A stretch of DNA of 64,000 bases from Bacteroidaceae bacterium. Lineage in GTDB: Bacteria > Bacteroidota > Bacteroidia > Bacteroidales > Bacteroidaceae. Of this stretch, positions 46,503 through 55,668 are shown piece after piece. Within the stretch, counting starts at the first letter, position 1. Each line of letters opens with the position of its first letter. Below the pieces are notes generated by a model, which was not told the DNA's origin, did no database searches, and worked only from the letters and a program-made list of their open reading frames with translations. The stretch covers positions 12,903-76,902 of the forward strand of contig CAAGGT010000321.1 in assembly GCA_900769465.1 (NCBI GenBank), read 5' to 3'. Made by a program: the position numbers and the translations under genes.

Positions 46503-46557
46503 ACAGGCAAAACAAATCCTTGCACAATAAATTTATAAAACCACGATAACAAATAAT

Positions 46558-47823
46558 ATGAAATCACTACGCTCACTTTTCAGGATAGGCCTTGGCCCCT
46601 CGAGCAGCCACACTATGGGCCCCAACAGGGCGGCGAAGATTTTTGCAGAGCGTTGCCCCGGAGTCGACAGCTATCGCGTGACATTATATGGCAGCCTTGC
46701 CGCAACAGGCGAAGGACACATGACCGACAAGGCCATCATCAGTGTACTTGAACCCATAGCCAAGCTTGAGCTTGTGTGGGAACCCAACACATTCCTGCCC
46801 TTCCACCCCAACGGAATGCTGTTCGAGGGCATAAAGGACGGGAAAGTCATTGATAGCTGGAAGATTTACAGCATAGGCGGCGGTGAACTTGCCAACGAAG
46901 AGACGACAAAGAACGAGGAGGACATATACCCGCTCACAACCATACACGAGATTATGGACTGGTGCGACGAGACAGGATGCACATTCTGGGAGTATGTAGA
47001 GAAGTATGAGGGTCCGGAGATTTGGGACTACCTTGGCGAGGTGTGGGCAACAATGCAAAGCACCATCAAGCGCGGTCTTGAGAACGAGGGTGTATTGCCC
47101 GGCGGCCTTGGCATACAGCGCAAGGCACTAACCTACCTGAACAAGTCAATGTCGTACAACGCTGCTGTGAGCAGCAAGGCAAAGCTCTATGCATATGCCC
47201 TTGCCACAAGCGAGGAGAATGCAAGCGGAAGCACCATTGTAACCACCCCCACCTGCGGTTCGAGCGGTGTGTTACCCGCGGTACTCTACCACCTGTCAAC
47301 AGCGCACGACTGCTCCGATACTCGAATACTGCGCGCTCTTGCCACGGCCGGCCTGTTCGGCAATGTTGCAAAGGAACACGCATCCATCTCGGGTGCCGAC
47401 GTGGGTTGTCAGGGCGAGATAGGCGTTGCCTGCGCAATGGCAGCCGCAGCAGCATGCCAGTTGTTCGGCGGTACAATCAACCAGATTGAGTATGCAGCCG
47501 AGATGGGACTTGAACACCACCTGGGACTCACCTGCGACCCACTTTGCGGCCTGGTACAGGTTCCCTGTATTGAGCGCAATGCCATTGCCGCATCACGCGC
47601 ACTGGATGCCTGCACATACTCAGCGCTATCGGACGGCAAGCACAAGATTGACTTTGACCGCATAGTACAGGTGATGAAGGAGACCGGACACGACCTGCCG
47701 AGCCTCTACAAGGAGACATCCACCGGCGGTATCGCAAAGATTGACATCAGCAAACGCCGCGGATTCAGGAAGGTTCTCGACACACTGCACATAACAAAAC
47801 ACAACGACAATACAAAAGAATAA
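46558..47823 (+). CDS. sdaA: L-serine ammonia-lyase, single-chain iron-sulfur type
   Basis: 421 residues. The N-terminus IGLGPSSSHTMGPNRAAK and the catalytic domain motifs TPTCGSSGVLPA, GCQGEIG and CDPLCGLVQVPC are diagnostic of the oxygen-labile [4Fe-4S] L-serine dehydratases that turn serine into pyruvate and ammonia. Both domains are in one chain. The S9 peptidase gene follows 3 bases later, so released serine-containing peptides could feed this enzyme. Confidence 0.95.
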   Translation: MKSLRSLFRIGLGPSSSHTMGPNRAAKIFAERCPGVDSYRVTLYGSLAATGEGHMTDKAIISVLEPIAKLELVWEPNTFLPFHPNGMLFEGIKDGKVIDSWKIYSIGGGELANEETTKNEEDIYPLTTIHEIMDWCDETGCTFWEYVEKYEGPEIWDYLGEVWATMQSTIKRGLENEGVLPGGLGIQRKALTYLNKSMSYNAAVSSKAKLYAYALATSEENASGSTIVTTPTCGSSGVLPAVLYHLSTAHDCSDTRILRALATAGLFGNVAKEHASISGADVGCQGEIGVACAMAAAAACQLFGGTINQIEYAAEMGLEHHLGLTCDPLCGLVQVPCIERNAIAASRALDACTYSALSDGKHKIDFDRIVQVMKETGHDLPSLYKETSTGGIAKIDISKRRGFRKVLDTLHITKHNDNTKE

Positions 47824-47826
47824 TTA

Positions 47827-50331
47827 ATGAAAAAAGCACTATTACTGTTGGTCTTGCCTGCGTTGCTGGCAAGCATGACAATTAAAGCACAAGGGAACGG
47901 CGACGTGCGCCCCAACTACGCATTGGCCGAACGTTTCTCGCCAAGGAAGATTTCGCGTATGGTCAAGCAGACCAGGATACAGCCCGTATGGTTTGCCGAC
48001 GGCAAGCAGTTCATCTATGCATGGAGCGACACCAAGGAGCGTAATTTCTACCTGGTAGATGCTGTGAAGGGCAGTAAGAAGGAGTTGTGGGATATGGAGT
48101 GGCTTGCCAAAGAGGTTACAATGCGCACCGGCGACCCCTACGATGCACAACACCTGCCCATAGGCATTAACCGTATTATACGCGAGGGACGCTACGTACG
48201 TTTCGACATCGCATCAAAGCGCGAAGTACCCAAACAGTTGCCACGCCATGAGCGCAACGACAGTACCAAGATCAAAGAAAACGAAGGCAAAAAGGAGAAT
48301 AAGACCTTCTACTTTGAATATGACATAAAAACCAGACAACTCTTTGAGCGCACAAAGGACGAAATTGAAGACCTCTACCCCGTTTACCCAGGCTGGGCAA
48401 ACGTTTCGCCCGACGGCAAATATGCCATCTATGAGAAGAACTACAACCTTTGGTATATGTCGCGCGAGGACCTTGAAAAATTGAGATATTGGGACAAGGA
48501 CAGCACCATCACAGAGCATCAGCTCACATTCAACGGCCGCCCCAACTGGTGCTATGCACATCACTCTTTGGACGAGAAGCCCGACAGCACAAAACGCCAC
48601 CGCGTGTATGCCCTATGGAGCCCCGACTCACGTCACTTTGTAATGACGCACCGCGCCGACTCAATCCTCTCAAAGATGTGGGTAATCAACTCATTGAGCA
48701 GTCCACGTCCCACATTGGAGAGCTACTACTACCAGATGCCCGGCGAGGAGACACCAAAGACCACAGTGGAGCTATTCGACTTTGAGAACAAGACAAGCAA
48801 GACAATAAATGTAGACCAGTTCAAGCACCAGCGCCTGGGTATGTTCCGCAAACCCGGCACACACGCGACAGCTTATGAGGCACCATACAAGAGCATCTGG
48901 CTTGGCGACAACAACGGCTTCTACTTCGAGCGCATCAGCCGCGACATGAAGAAGATTGAGGTTTGCTACTATGACTTGAGCCTCGACACCACCAAGATGC
49001 TTGTACACGAGGAGATGAACACCAGCATAGAGAGCAAGCAGATTCGCCTTGTGAATGGCGGCAAGCAGTTCATCCAGTGGTCCGAGCGCACAGGCTGGGC
49101 AATGCTCTACCTGTACAACGCCGACGGCACACTCGCAAACCCAATCACCGAGGGTGCATACCACGTTGAGGATGTCGTTGCCGTGAACGAGAAGGAGAAA
49201 AAGGTATACTTCACTGCCTGCGGCTACAACAAGGAGGAGAATCCTTATTATATGCACCTCTACAGCGTGAACTTTGACGGTAGTGGCCTAAAGCAGATTG
49301 ACGAGAGCGATATGAACATCAGCTTCTACTCTGCCGCAGACAATGGCGAGGCGTTTGCTGTTACCGCATCGCGTGTAGACACTACACCGGTGAACTATGT
49401 TTACAGCAAGAGCGGCAAGAAGAGCGTTGAGCTTGGCACAGCCGACCTTTCACAGCTCTTTGCAGCAGGCTACAAGTTCCCCGAGCGCTTCACTGTGAAG
49501 GCTGCAGACGGCATCACCGACCTGCACGGCGTAATGTACAAGCCATTCGACTTTGACTCGACAAAGTGCTATCCGCTCATTGAGTATGTATACCCGGGCC
49601 CGCAGACCGAGGCTGTGAACGAGAGTTGGTCGAGCGGAATGAACCGCATTGACCGCCTTGCACAGATGGGATTCATTGTAATCACTGTGGGCAACCGCGG
49701 CGGACACCCCAACCGCTCAAAGTGGTACCACAACTTCGGCTATGGTAACCTGCGCGACTATGGCCTTGCCGACAAGAAGGTTGCTGCACAGCAGCTCATT
49801 GCACGCCACAGCTACATCGACGGCAACAACATAGGTATCCACGGACACTCGGGCGGTGGCTTTATGTCAACAGCTGCCATACTCACATACAACGACTTTT
49901 TCAAGGCTGCAGTTTCATGTGCCGGCAACCACGACAACCGCATATACAACAACTGGTGGAGCGAGAAGCACCACGGCATAAAGGAGAATATCAAGGAGAA
50001 GAAGAACAAGGAGGGTGTTGTCGAATGCGACACTACATTCTCATACAACATAAGCACCAACCAGGAGCTTGCCGGCCGCCTCAAGGGCCACCTGCTGCTG
50101 GTGACAGGAGACATGGACAACAACGTTCACCCGGCAAACACCACACGCGTGGTAGATGCCCTCATACGTGCCAACAAACGCTTTGAGATGCTCATTCTCC
50201 CGGGTGACCGCCACGGTTTTGAAACAAAGGACGAGTACTTCTTCTGGAAAATGGCCGACTTCTTCAGCAAGCATCTGCTTGGCGAAGCAAAGGAGAGTGA
50301 GGTCGACATAAAAGAGATGAACAACGACTGA
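47827..50331 (+). CDS. S9-family serine peptidase (dipeptidyl peptidase IV-like)
   Basis: 834 residues with a signal peptide (~1-21). The N-terminal ~530 residues form a beta-propeller of DPP IV type (APDGKYAIYEKNY-like blades). The C-terminal alpha/beta hydrolase holds the active Ser in HGHSGGGFM, the Asp in TGDMDNNVHP and the His in PGDRHGFE. Such peptidases release dipeptides in the periplasm of Bacteroidota. It overlaps the transcript of the serine dehydratase and ends at a bidirectional terminator. Confidence 0.92.
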   Translation: MKKALLLLVLPALLASMTIKAQGNGDVRPNYALAERFSPRKISRMVKQTRIQPVWFADGKQFIYAWSDTKERNFYLVDAVKGSKKELWDMEWLAKEVTMRTGDPYDAQHLPIGINRIIREGRYVRFDIASKREVPKQLPRHERNDSTKIKENEGKKENKTFYFEYDIKTRQLFERTKDEIEDLYPVYPGWANVSPDGKYAIYEKNYNLWYMSREDLEKLRYWDKDSTITEHQLTFNGRPNWCYAHHSLDEKPDSTKRHRVYALWSPDSRHFVMTHRADSILSKMWVINSLSSPRPTLESYYYQMPGEETPKTTVELFDFENKTSKTINVDQFKHQRLGMFRKPGTHATAYEAPYKSIWLGDNNGFYFERISRDMKKIEVCYYDLSLDTTKMLVHEEMNTSIESKQIRLVNGGKQFIQWSERTGWAMLYLYNADGTLANPITEGAYHVEDVVAVNEKEKKVYFTACGYNKEENPYYMHLYSVNFDGSGLKQIDESDMNISFYSAADNGEAFAVTASRVDTTPVNYVYSKSGKKSVELGTADLSQLFAAGYKFPERFTVKAADGITDLHGVMYKPFDFDSTKCYPLIEYVYPGPQTEAVNESWSSGMNRIDRLAQMGFIVITVGNRGGHPNRSKWYHNFGYGNLRDYGLADKKVAAQQLIARHSYIDGNNIGIHGHSGGGFMSTAAILTYNDFFKAAVSCAGNHDNRIYNNWWSEKHHGIKENIKEKKNKEGVVECDTTFSYNISTNQELAGRLKGHLLLVTGDMDNNVHPANTTRVVDALIRANKRFEMLILPGDRHGFETKDEYFFWKMADFFSKHLLGEAKESEVDIKEMNND

Positions 50332-50337
50332 AAACGA

Positions 50338-50367
50338 CAAGAGGTTCGGCAAATGCCGAACCTCTTG
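50338..50367. terminator. Bidirectional terminator
   Basis: Arms CAAGAGGTTCGGC (50338-50350) and GCCGAACCTCTTG (50355-50367) around AAAT, between the S9 peptidase and alanine dehydrogenase, which face each other. Confidence 0.8.
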
Positions 50368-50388
50368 TTCTATATATAGAGAATAGAT

Positions 50389-51495
50389 TTACAGCGCCAA
50401 TGGCTCATATGGCAGCCCCCACGCTTGGGCGACCTCGCGGTAGACAACTTTGCCTTCCACTATATTCAAGCCCTTGCACAATTCCTCATTGTCGGTACAA
50501 GCCTTGCGCCAGCCTTTGTCGGCAAGTTGCAATGCATAAGGAAGCGTTGCATTGGTGAGCGCCAATGTCGATGTGTAAGGCACCGCACCGGGGATATTCG
50601 CCACACAGTAGTGCAGGATGCCGTCGACATAGTATGCAGGCTCCTCGTGCGTTGTGGGACGCGATGTCTCGAAGCAACCGCCCTGGTCAATGGCAACATC
50701 CACCAACACACTGCCCTGCTCCATCAATGAGAGCATATCGCGTGTGACAAGCTTTGGCGCCTTTGCTCCCGGAATGAGTACAGAACCGATGACAAGGTCG
50801 GCAGTTTTCAACTCCTCGCGGATATTGTATTCCGATGACATGAGTGTCTTTACATTGCGTGGCATTACATCGGCCAGATATGCAAGGCGAGGCAAGGATA
50901 TATCGCAGATTGTGACATCGGCACCCATACCGGCAGCAGTGCGTGCAGCCGCAGTGCCCACAATACCGGCACCAATGACAAACACCTTTGCAGGCTTTAC
51001 ACCCGGGACACCGCCCATGAGCTTGCCTTTGCCACCACGCGGGCGCTCAAGGAAATAACAGCCCTCTTGCACAGCCATGCGGCCGGCGACCTCGGACATT
51101 GGTACAAGCAACGGCAACGAGCGGTCCTTGCGTTCAACGGTCTCATAGGCACAGCACACTGCCCCGCTCTCAACCATAGCCTTTGTAAGCGGTTCGCTCG
51201 ATGCAAAATGGAAATAGGTGAACACAAGCTGCCCTTTGCGCACGAGTGCATATTCGCTTGCAATGGGCTCCTTAACCTTTACAATCATCTCGGCAATGGC
51301 GTAGACATCCTCAATCGTCGGGAGAATCTTTGCACCCGCCGCAATGTACGCATCATCACTGAAACCGCTGTTAATACCTGCTGTAGCCTGCACATAGACA
51401 GTGTGACCGTGCTTTGCCATCTCCTGAACACCAGCCGGGGTCATACCCACACGGTTCTCATTGTTCTTGATTTCCTTTGGAACACCGATAATCAT
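50389..51495 (-). CDS. ald: Alanine dehydrogenase
   Basis: 368 residues from the ATG at 51495, the usual length; the frame runs on to 51690 but that extension is not part of the family. MIIGVPKEIKNNENRVGMTP is the classic N-terminus, with GAGIVGTAAARTAAGMGADV as NAD-binding motif and the conserved DQGG. The enzyme interconverts L-alanine with pyruvate and ammonia. A consensus promoter lies 36 bases upstream. Confidence 0.96.
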   Translation of the reverse strand: MIIGVPKEIKNNENRVGMTPAGVQEMAKHGHTVYVQATAGINSGFSDDAYIAAGAKILPTIEDVYAIAEMIVKVKEPIASEYALVRKGQLVFTYFHFASSEPLTKAMVESGAVCCAYETVERKDRSLPLLVPMSEVAGRMAVQEGCYFLERPRGGKGKLMGGVPGVKPAKVFVIGAGIVGTAAARTAAGMGADVTICDISLPRLAYLADVMPRNVKTLMSSEYNIREELKTADLVIGSVLIPGAKAPKLVTRDMLSLMEQGSVLVDVAIDQGGCFETSRPTTHEEPAYYVDGILHYCVANIPGAVPYTSTLALTNATLPYALQLADKGWRKACTDNEELCKGLNIVEGKVVYREVAQAWGLPYEPLAL

Positions 51496-51530
51496 AGTCG
51501 TAAAGTTTAAAGGTTCAACATTTACGGGAG

Positions 51531-51561
51531 TGAAAGTACATATTAAACAAATAAAAACAAA
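51531..51561 (-). promoter_or_regulatory. Bacteroidota-type promoter of ald
   Basis: On the minus strand TTTG (complement of 51558-51561), 19 bases, then TACTTTCA (complement of 51531-51538), one mismatch from TAnnTTTG. Confidence 0.65.
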
Positions 51562-51655
51562 TATTTGAGTATTAAATTTTCTAAACGGGCGTTTTGCAAG
51601 GATTTTACCTTTGGCTATTCTTGTATTCAAAGACACACCATGTTGAGGAGTGCAA

Positions 51656-51691
51656 CAAAAAATAGTGGCTGACCAATCATGGCCAGCCACT
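51656..51691 (-). terminator. Terminator of the SusC/SusD operon
   Basis: Arms at 51664-51674 and 51681-51691 with one mismatch; on the minus strand the stem is followed by a T-rich run (complement of 51655-51663). It is 17 bases past the stop of the PKD-like lipoprotein. Confidence 0.75.
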
Positions 51692-51707
51692 ACGGTTGTA
51701 TTCTTAA

Positions 51708-53222
51708 TTATCGTGTTTTATAGAACATCTTCACCGGCTTATAGCAGAAATTCTCGTGTTTCTCGAGTACCTGTCCGGTATCGGTGTCAAATACCCACAC
51801 GCTGCCGTTAAGACCATTCTTCTGCGGTTCGTAGAATGCCACATAAGTCTTCTTGTGGTCCTCGCTCATCTCAAAGCCTGTGATCTTGGCTGTTGGAGAA
51901 CCAACTGTGAGTAATGTGGCAGCCTTGGGCAAATTAGTAAGAGGCGATGTGTAGTTCCAAGAACGCACCTTGTTGCCGTCGGCAAAGAACAGTGTATAGA
52001 ATGTTTTGTTGGCAATACAGGGTGTTGTAATCTTTATAGGATTATTCATCATTGTTGTCAGCTGCTGGTTGGCCGTATAGAATACTGACACTAGGTTTGT
52101 GTAGTCATAACCCCAGAAATCGGTATACAGCACCTCGGTGCGGGTTGAGACTCCCGGAGTGCCGGCAAGCTTTGTCATTGCCAGGAACTCCTGATGACCG
52201 ACAATATTCTTCTGGCTCGGTGTCATCCTGATTTTTACCATTGATATGAGTTCCCTGTTCGCAAAATGGTTCTTTGTTGCATAGAGAGAATCGCCGAGCA
52301 TCATATTGTAGGGCTGGCCACAATAGTATGGACCATAGCCATTATATATAAGGCTCATTCCCTTGTTGTCATTGTCAAAAAGAAGAATATCGTAATATCC
52401 GCCATGGACATCGACAATGCAGCTTTGGGCGTATGTGTATTTCAGTTTTATCGGTTCCGAAACCACACCCTCAGTTACCGAAAAGTCGTATACCTTACCA
52501 TTCTCGCAAAGGATGGGGTATACAGAGCCTACGGGGCTTACCGATGGGACACCAAGCATTGTGGGCTTGAAATCGTCGTACTCGGGCACGGTGAACATAT
52601 TCTCAATAACCATTGTCTTTTCGTTAAGATAATATATGGCGGGAAAATCGTTGTCCTTGCCACCACCGGCACAGGCAATTATGAGACGGCCGCCACACTG
52701 CACTACATCGACAGCACCTGCTGCAAAATCGGTATCGGGGTTATTGCGTGCAAAGCAGTCGTAGGTGGTAAATTCAGCGGTATCGCCCTCTTTCATAGGT
52801 TCTTGCATAAACGAGAGCATTGAGTTCCCATCATTGTCACAGCTCAACACCGTTATACCATATTCATAGTCCGAATTCACATACAGCACAAAGGGGAAGA
52901 ACGATTTTCCGTCCTCATTCTCCACAATGAGACGACAATTGAACTTGCCCAGTTCATTTCCCACATACTCGAACACCTCGTCGTGCGAATAAGGTTTAAG
53001 GTCTATCTCCCAGGTGTATGACAATGGTTTGTCAACATTCTCCTGTGTGATGACGGGGCGGATGTAAAGGGTATCGAACTTGTATATGTTATACACTGAA
53101 TCTATCCCCTGCTCAATTGTTATATTGGACAGCGGTTTGTCAGCCAGGGTTGTGTTATCCTTGAAACAGGCAACAAACAACGGGAGAGAAACCAGCAGCA
53201 AAAGCCATTTAAAAATTTTCAT
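51708..53222 (-). CDS. PKD-like family lipoprotein
   Basis: 504 residues with a lipoprotein signal (FVACFKD, Cys19). The N-terminal ~110 residues (DTLYIRPVI ... SYTWEIDLKP) form a PKD-like beta domain of the type found next to SusD genes; the rest looks like a beta-propeller-like fold. It is the last gene of the SusC-SusD-DUF4843 set and is probably surface-exposed, helping capture the ligand. Confidence 0.8.
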   Translation of the reverse strand: MKIFKWLLLLVSLPLFVACFKDNTTLADKPLSNITIEQGIDSVYNIYKFDTLYIRPVITQENVDKPLSYTWEIDLKPYSHDEVFEYVGNELGKFNCRLIVENEDGKSFFPFVLYVNSDYEYGITVLSCDNDGNSMLSFMQEPMKEGDTAEFTTYDCFARNNPDTDFAAGAVDVVQCGGRLIIACAGGGKDNDFPAIYYLNEKTMVIENMFTVPEYDDFKPTMLGVPSVSPVGSVYPILCENGKVYDFSVTEGVVSEPIKLKYTYAQSCIVDVHGGYYDILLFDNDNKGMSLIYNGYGPYYCGQPYNMMLGDSLYATKNHFANRELISMVKIRMTPSQKNIVGHQEFLAMTKLAGTPGVSTRTEVLYTDFWGYDYTNLVSVFYTANQQLTTMMNNPIKITTPCIANKTFYTLFFADGNKVRSWNYTSPLTNLPKAATLLTVGSPTAKITGFEMSEDHKKTYVAFYEPQKNGLNGSVWVFDTDTGQVLEKHENFCYKPVKMFYKTR

Positions 53223-53258
53223 ATCTGCTTATATCTTTGGTAATATGACAATACTATT

Positions 53259-54083
53259 TCATTTCACAGTATAAGGGTCGGGAAAATCGAATGGAAAATC
53301 GGAGAATTCCGACAATATATAATCCCTATTGGCCGGGTCATTGAAATAGTCGTACATAGGTTTATAAATGTACTTGATAAAGACGGTACGGTACTGGTAG
53401 GGGTCACCAAATTCAATGTGTTCGAGGTTCTCGCCATAGAGTTTTACCATTGACTTGTAGGTCTCGGGCTGGATATTCTTGACAGCGTGGAAATACTCGA
53501 CCATCTTTATGAACTTGAGTGGATGCCACTCGCCAAGATATTTCTTCTGCCAAACCTTTTCGCCGCGGGCATTGTACCACTCGGGCTGGTCGACAGAGTT
53601 GTCGAAACGGAACACACGCACCTGATGCAGGGAGTCGAGCGTTGGAGTGAAATAATCGTTCTGCGCAAGCCTTATACACAGTTTGTAACGTGTATAGCCG
53701 GTTGCATAAGTTCCCTCAAGATTGTCACGATAAATGGTTATGGGAATATATCCCATAATTGAATCGGGGAGTATGCAGGCCTCGCCTATAGTGTACTGTA
53801 CACCCTCCTCGGCCATCGTGGAATCGGGGTCAATGTAATATCCGACCGGACGCTTTACATCACTTATTCCGCCCATCACCTTTACCGGGATATTGTAGGT
53901 GTATGTCTTTACATCGATAGGAGTCACACTGAACGAATAGTTGAGTGTATCCTTGGTAAAGTATATACCGGAATTGGAGAGGTCGAACTTCATGTAATTG
54001 TCGTCCTCGCATGAGGCAAGGAGTGCTGCAAGCGGCAAAACTGCCGCCAACATTGTACGCTTTATAATATTCTTCATTTTCAT
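53259..54083 (-). CDS. DUF4843 lipoprotein
   Basis: 274 residues with lipoprotein signal (LLASCEDD). The core (YFTKDTLNYSFSV ... EEGVQYTI) matches DUF4843, a family almost always coded next to SusCD pairs. Its function is unknown; it may be an accessory surface binding lipoprotein. The first ATG is used; a second is two codons later. Confidence 0.85.
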   Translation of the reverse strand: MKMKNIIKRTMLAAVLPLAALLASCEDDNYMKFDLSNSGIYFTKDTLNYSFSVTPIDVKTYTYNIPVKVMGGISDVKRPVGYYIDPDSTMAEEGVQYTIGEACILPDSIMGYIPITIYRDNLEGTYATGYTRYKLCIRLAQNDYFTPTLDSLHQVRVFRFDNSVDQPEWYNARGEKVWQKKYLGEWHPLKFIKMVEYFHAVKNIQPETYKSMVKLYGENLEHIEFGDPYQYRTVFIKYIYKPMYDYFNDPANRDYILSEFSDFPFDFPDPYTVK

Positions 54084-54226
54084 TCTGCTTCTAAATTATG
54101 GTTTTAACACCTTTAACCACACTTTGTGTGCTTGAAACTGCTTTCGCTCGGTATAGTAAAAGTAATCTTTTTCTCAGCTCTCGCTTACTCGCAGTTTTCA
54201 CATTTCACCTTTCACATTTCCCCCTC

Positions 54227-55654
54227 TTAGTTGCGGTTTTCCTTCTCGGCATCAGGGATTGGAATTTGGTATATCCCGTCCGAAGGGTTGTGAAAAACTC
54301 TCTCAGTACTACTCTCGTTGCTACGATAAGACTCAATAGAGAGATTTTGACGCTTCATATTGAAGTAGGTCTGTCCCTCACCAATCATCTCCTTGTAACG
54401 CTCGTCATTAATGAGTTCTATGGTAAGTTCCTTGCCGGCAAGAGCCTCAAGGCCACGATGTATGCGTACGGTATTATAGAGCTCCAGCGCCAGGGCATTG
54501 TCACTCTCAAGCAGCGCCTCGGCGGCAATGTAGTACATCTCGGGAATACGGATCATGTTTATTCCCAGGATGAGCTCGGCCGGACGGTTCGATGCATTGT
54601 TGTTCAACTCATATATATCGGTAAACTTGCACAGACGATACTTGGTGCCGCTGCCTGTTCCCGACTCGGAAAAATAGGCCATTACGCGATAATCGGAACC
54701 CGATGCATCCTTCTCGTAAAGTGACATAAAGTCACTACGCAAATCCAATGAGTAGTACGATGTCATCTGTTGCAACTTAGCATTCACGTTTGCATAGAAG
54801 CCCGCATGGTAGATGCCGAAGATTGTCTCTTTCTTTGAAAGCACACCGGCAAGGTCATTTATCACCTCGGTCTTCTCCTTGAGGGTGTATTTGCCGTCAT
54901 TGATAACCGCAAGGGCATAGTGGGCAGCATTCTCCTTGTCGCCCATTGTAAGATATACACGGGCAAGTGTAGCCTGCACGGCACGCAGATTGAAATGTAT
55001 CTGACGGTCGAGCATAAAGTTACTCTCACCCTCATACTCATCCTCATCGGCAAGCAGAAGCTCCGCCTCGTGCAAGTCGGCAAGTATATGCTCATAATTC
55101 TTCTCCAGGCTCTCGAAATCGGGAGTTTTCAATGAGAAATCCGTGGCATATGGAATACCTGCGGCCTCAGGGTTCACGGTATATTGTTCGGCAAACAGGC
55201 GCACAAGATCGAAATGCATGAATGCACGCATACCCAATGCCTCGCCACGATAGACGGTATAGGGATATACCGTAGCATTCTCAATGAGCGGAGCATTCAA
55301 TATGCTGTTCACATTGGAGATATTCTTGTACATAGCCGTCCACACTCCATCGAAAATAGCTTTTACCGACGAGTGATCCCAATCGTATTCGCTCATTGCC
55401 GTAACGCCTGTGCTGCCGTTGCACCACATTGTCTGGGAAAGGATCTCAAGCGTGGAGAAATAGAGTTCCTGGCCATAGAGTGACTGGCTGCGCATCTGTG
55501 AGTATACACCATACATGGCATCCTCGATACCCTGCTGTGTACTCAAGAGTTCGTCGCGCTTTGCCTGCCCGTCGGGAGTTATGTTAAGGAAACCCTCACA
55601 CGATGTTGTCGTGAGCAATGCCACAGACATCAATATATATATAATCTTCTTCAT
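54227..55654 (-). CDS. SusD/RagB-family nutrient-binding lipoprotein
   Basis: 475 residues from the ATG at 55654; a GTG three codons upstream is an alternative. Lipoprotein signal ends TTTSCEGFL. The TPR-like helical scaffold of SusD proteins (YRGEALGMRAFMHFDLVRLF, ARVYLTMGDKENAAHYALAV) and the usual RFxEMIGEGQ-like end (DERYKEMIGEGQTYFNMKR) are seen. SusD sits as a lid on SusC and binds the ligand; the substrate cannot be told. The spacer to DUF4843 (143 bases) is gene-free. Confidence 0.95.
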   Translation of the reverse strand: MKKIIYILMSVALLTTTSCEGFLNITPDGQAKRDELLSTQQGIEDAMYGVYSQMRSQSLYGQELYFSTLEILSQTMWCNGSTGVTAMSEYDWDHSSVKAIFDGVWTAMYKNISNVNSILNAPLIENATVYPYTVYRGEALGMRAFMHFDLVRLFAEQYTVNPEAAGIPYATDFSLKTPDFESLEKNYEHILADLHEAELLLADEDEYEGESNFMLDRQIHFNLRAVQATLARVYLTMGDKENAAHYALAVINDGKYTLKEKTEVINDLAGVLSKKETIFGIYHAGFYANVNAKLQQMTSYYSLDLRSDFMSLYEKDASGSDYRVMAYFSESGTGSGTKYRLCKFTDIYELNNNASNRPAELILGINMIRIPEMYYIAAEALLESDNALALELYNTVRIHRGLEALAGKELTIELINDERYKEMIGEGQTYFNMKRQNLSIESYRSNESSTERVFHNPSDGIYQIPIPDAEKENRN

Positions 55655-55668
55655 AATTGGCACGATGT

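Noticed and set aside
51496..51690. Upstream start for alanine dehydrogenase
   Set aside because: The family begins at MIIGVPKE; the extension covers a consensus promoter and a terminator.
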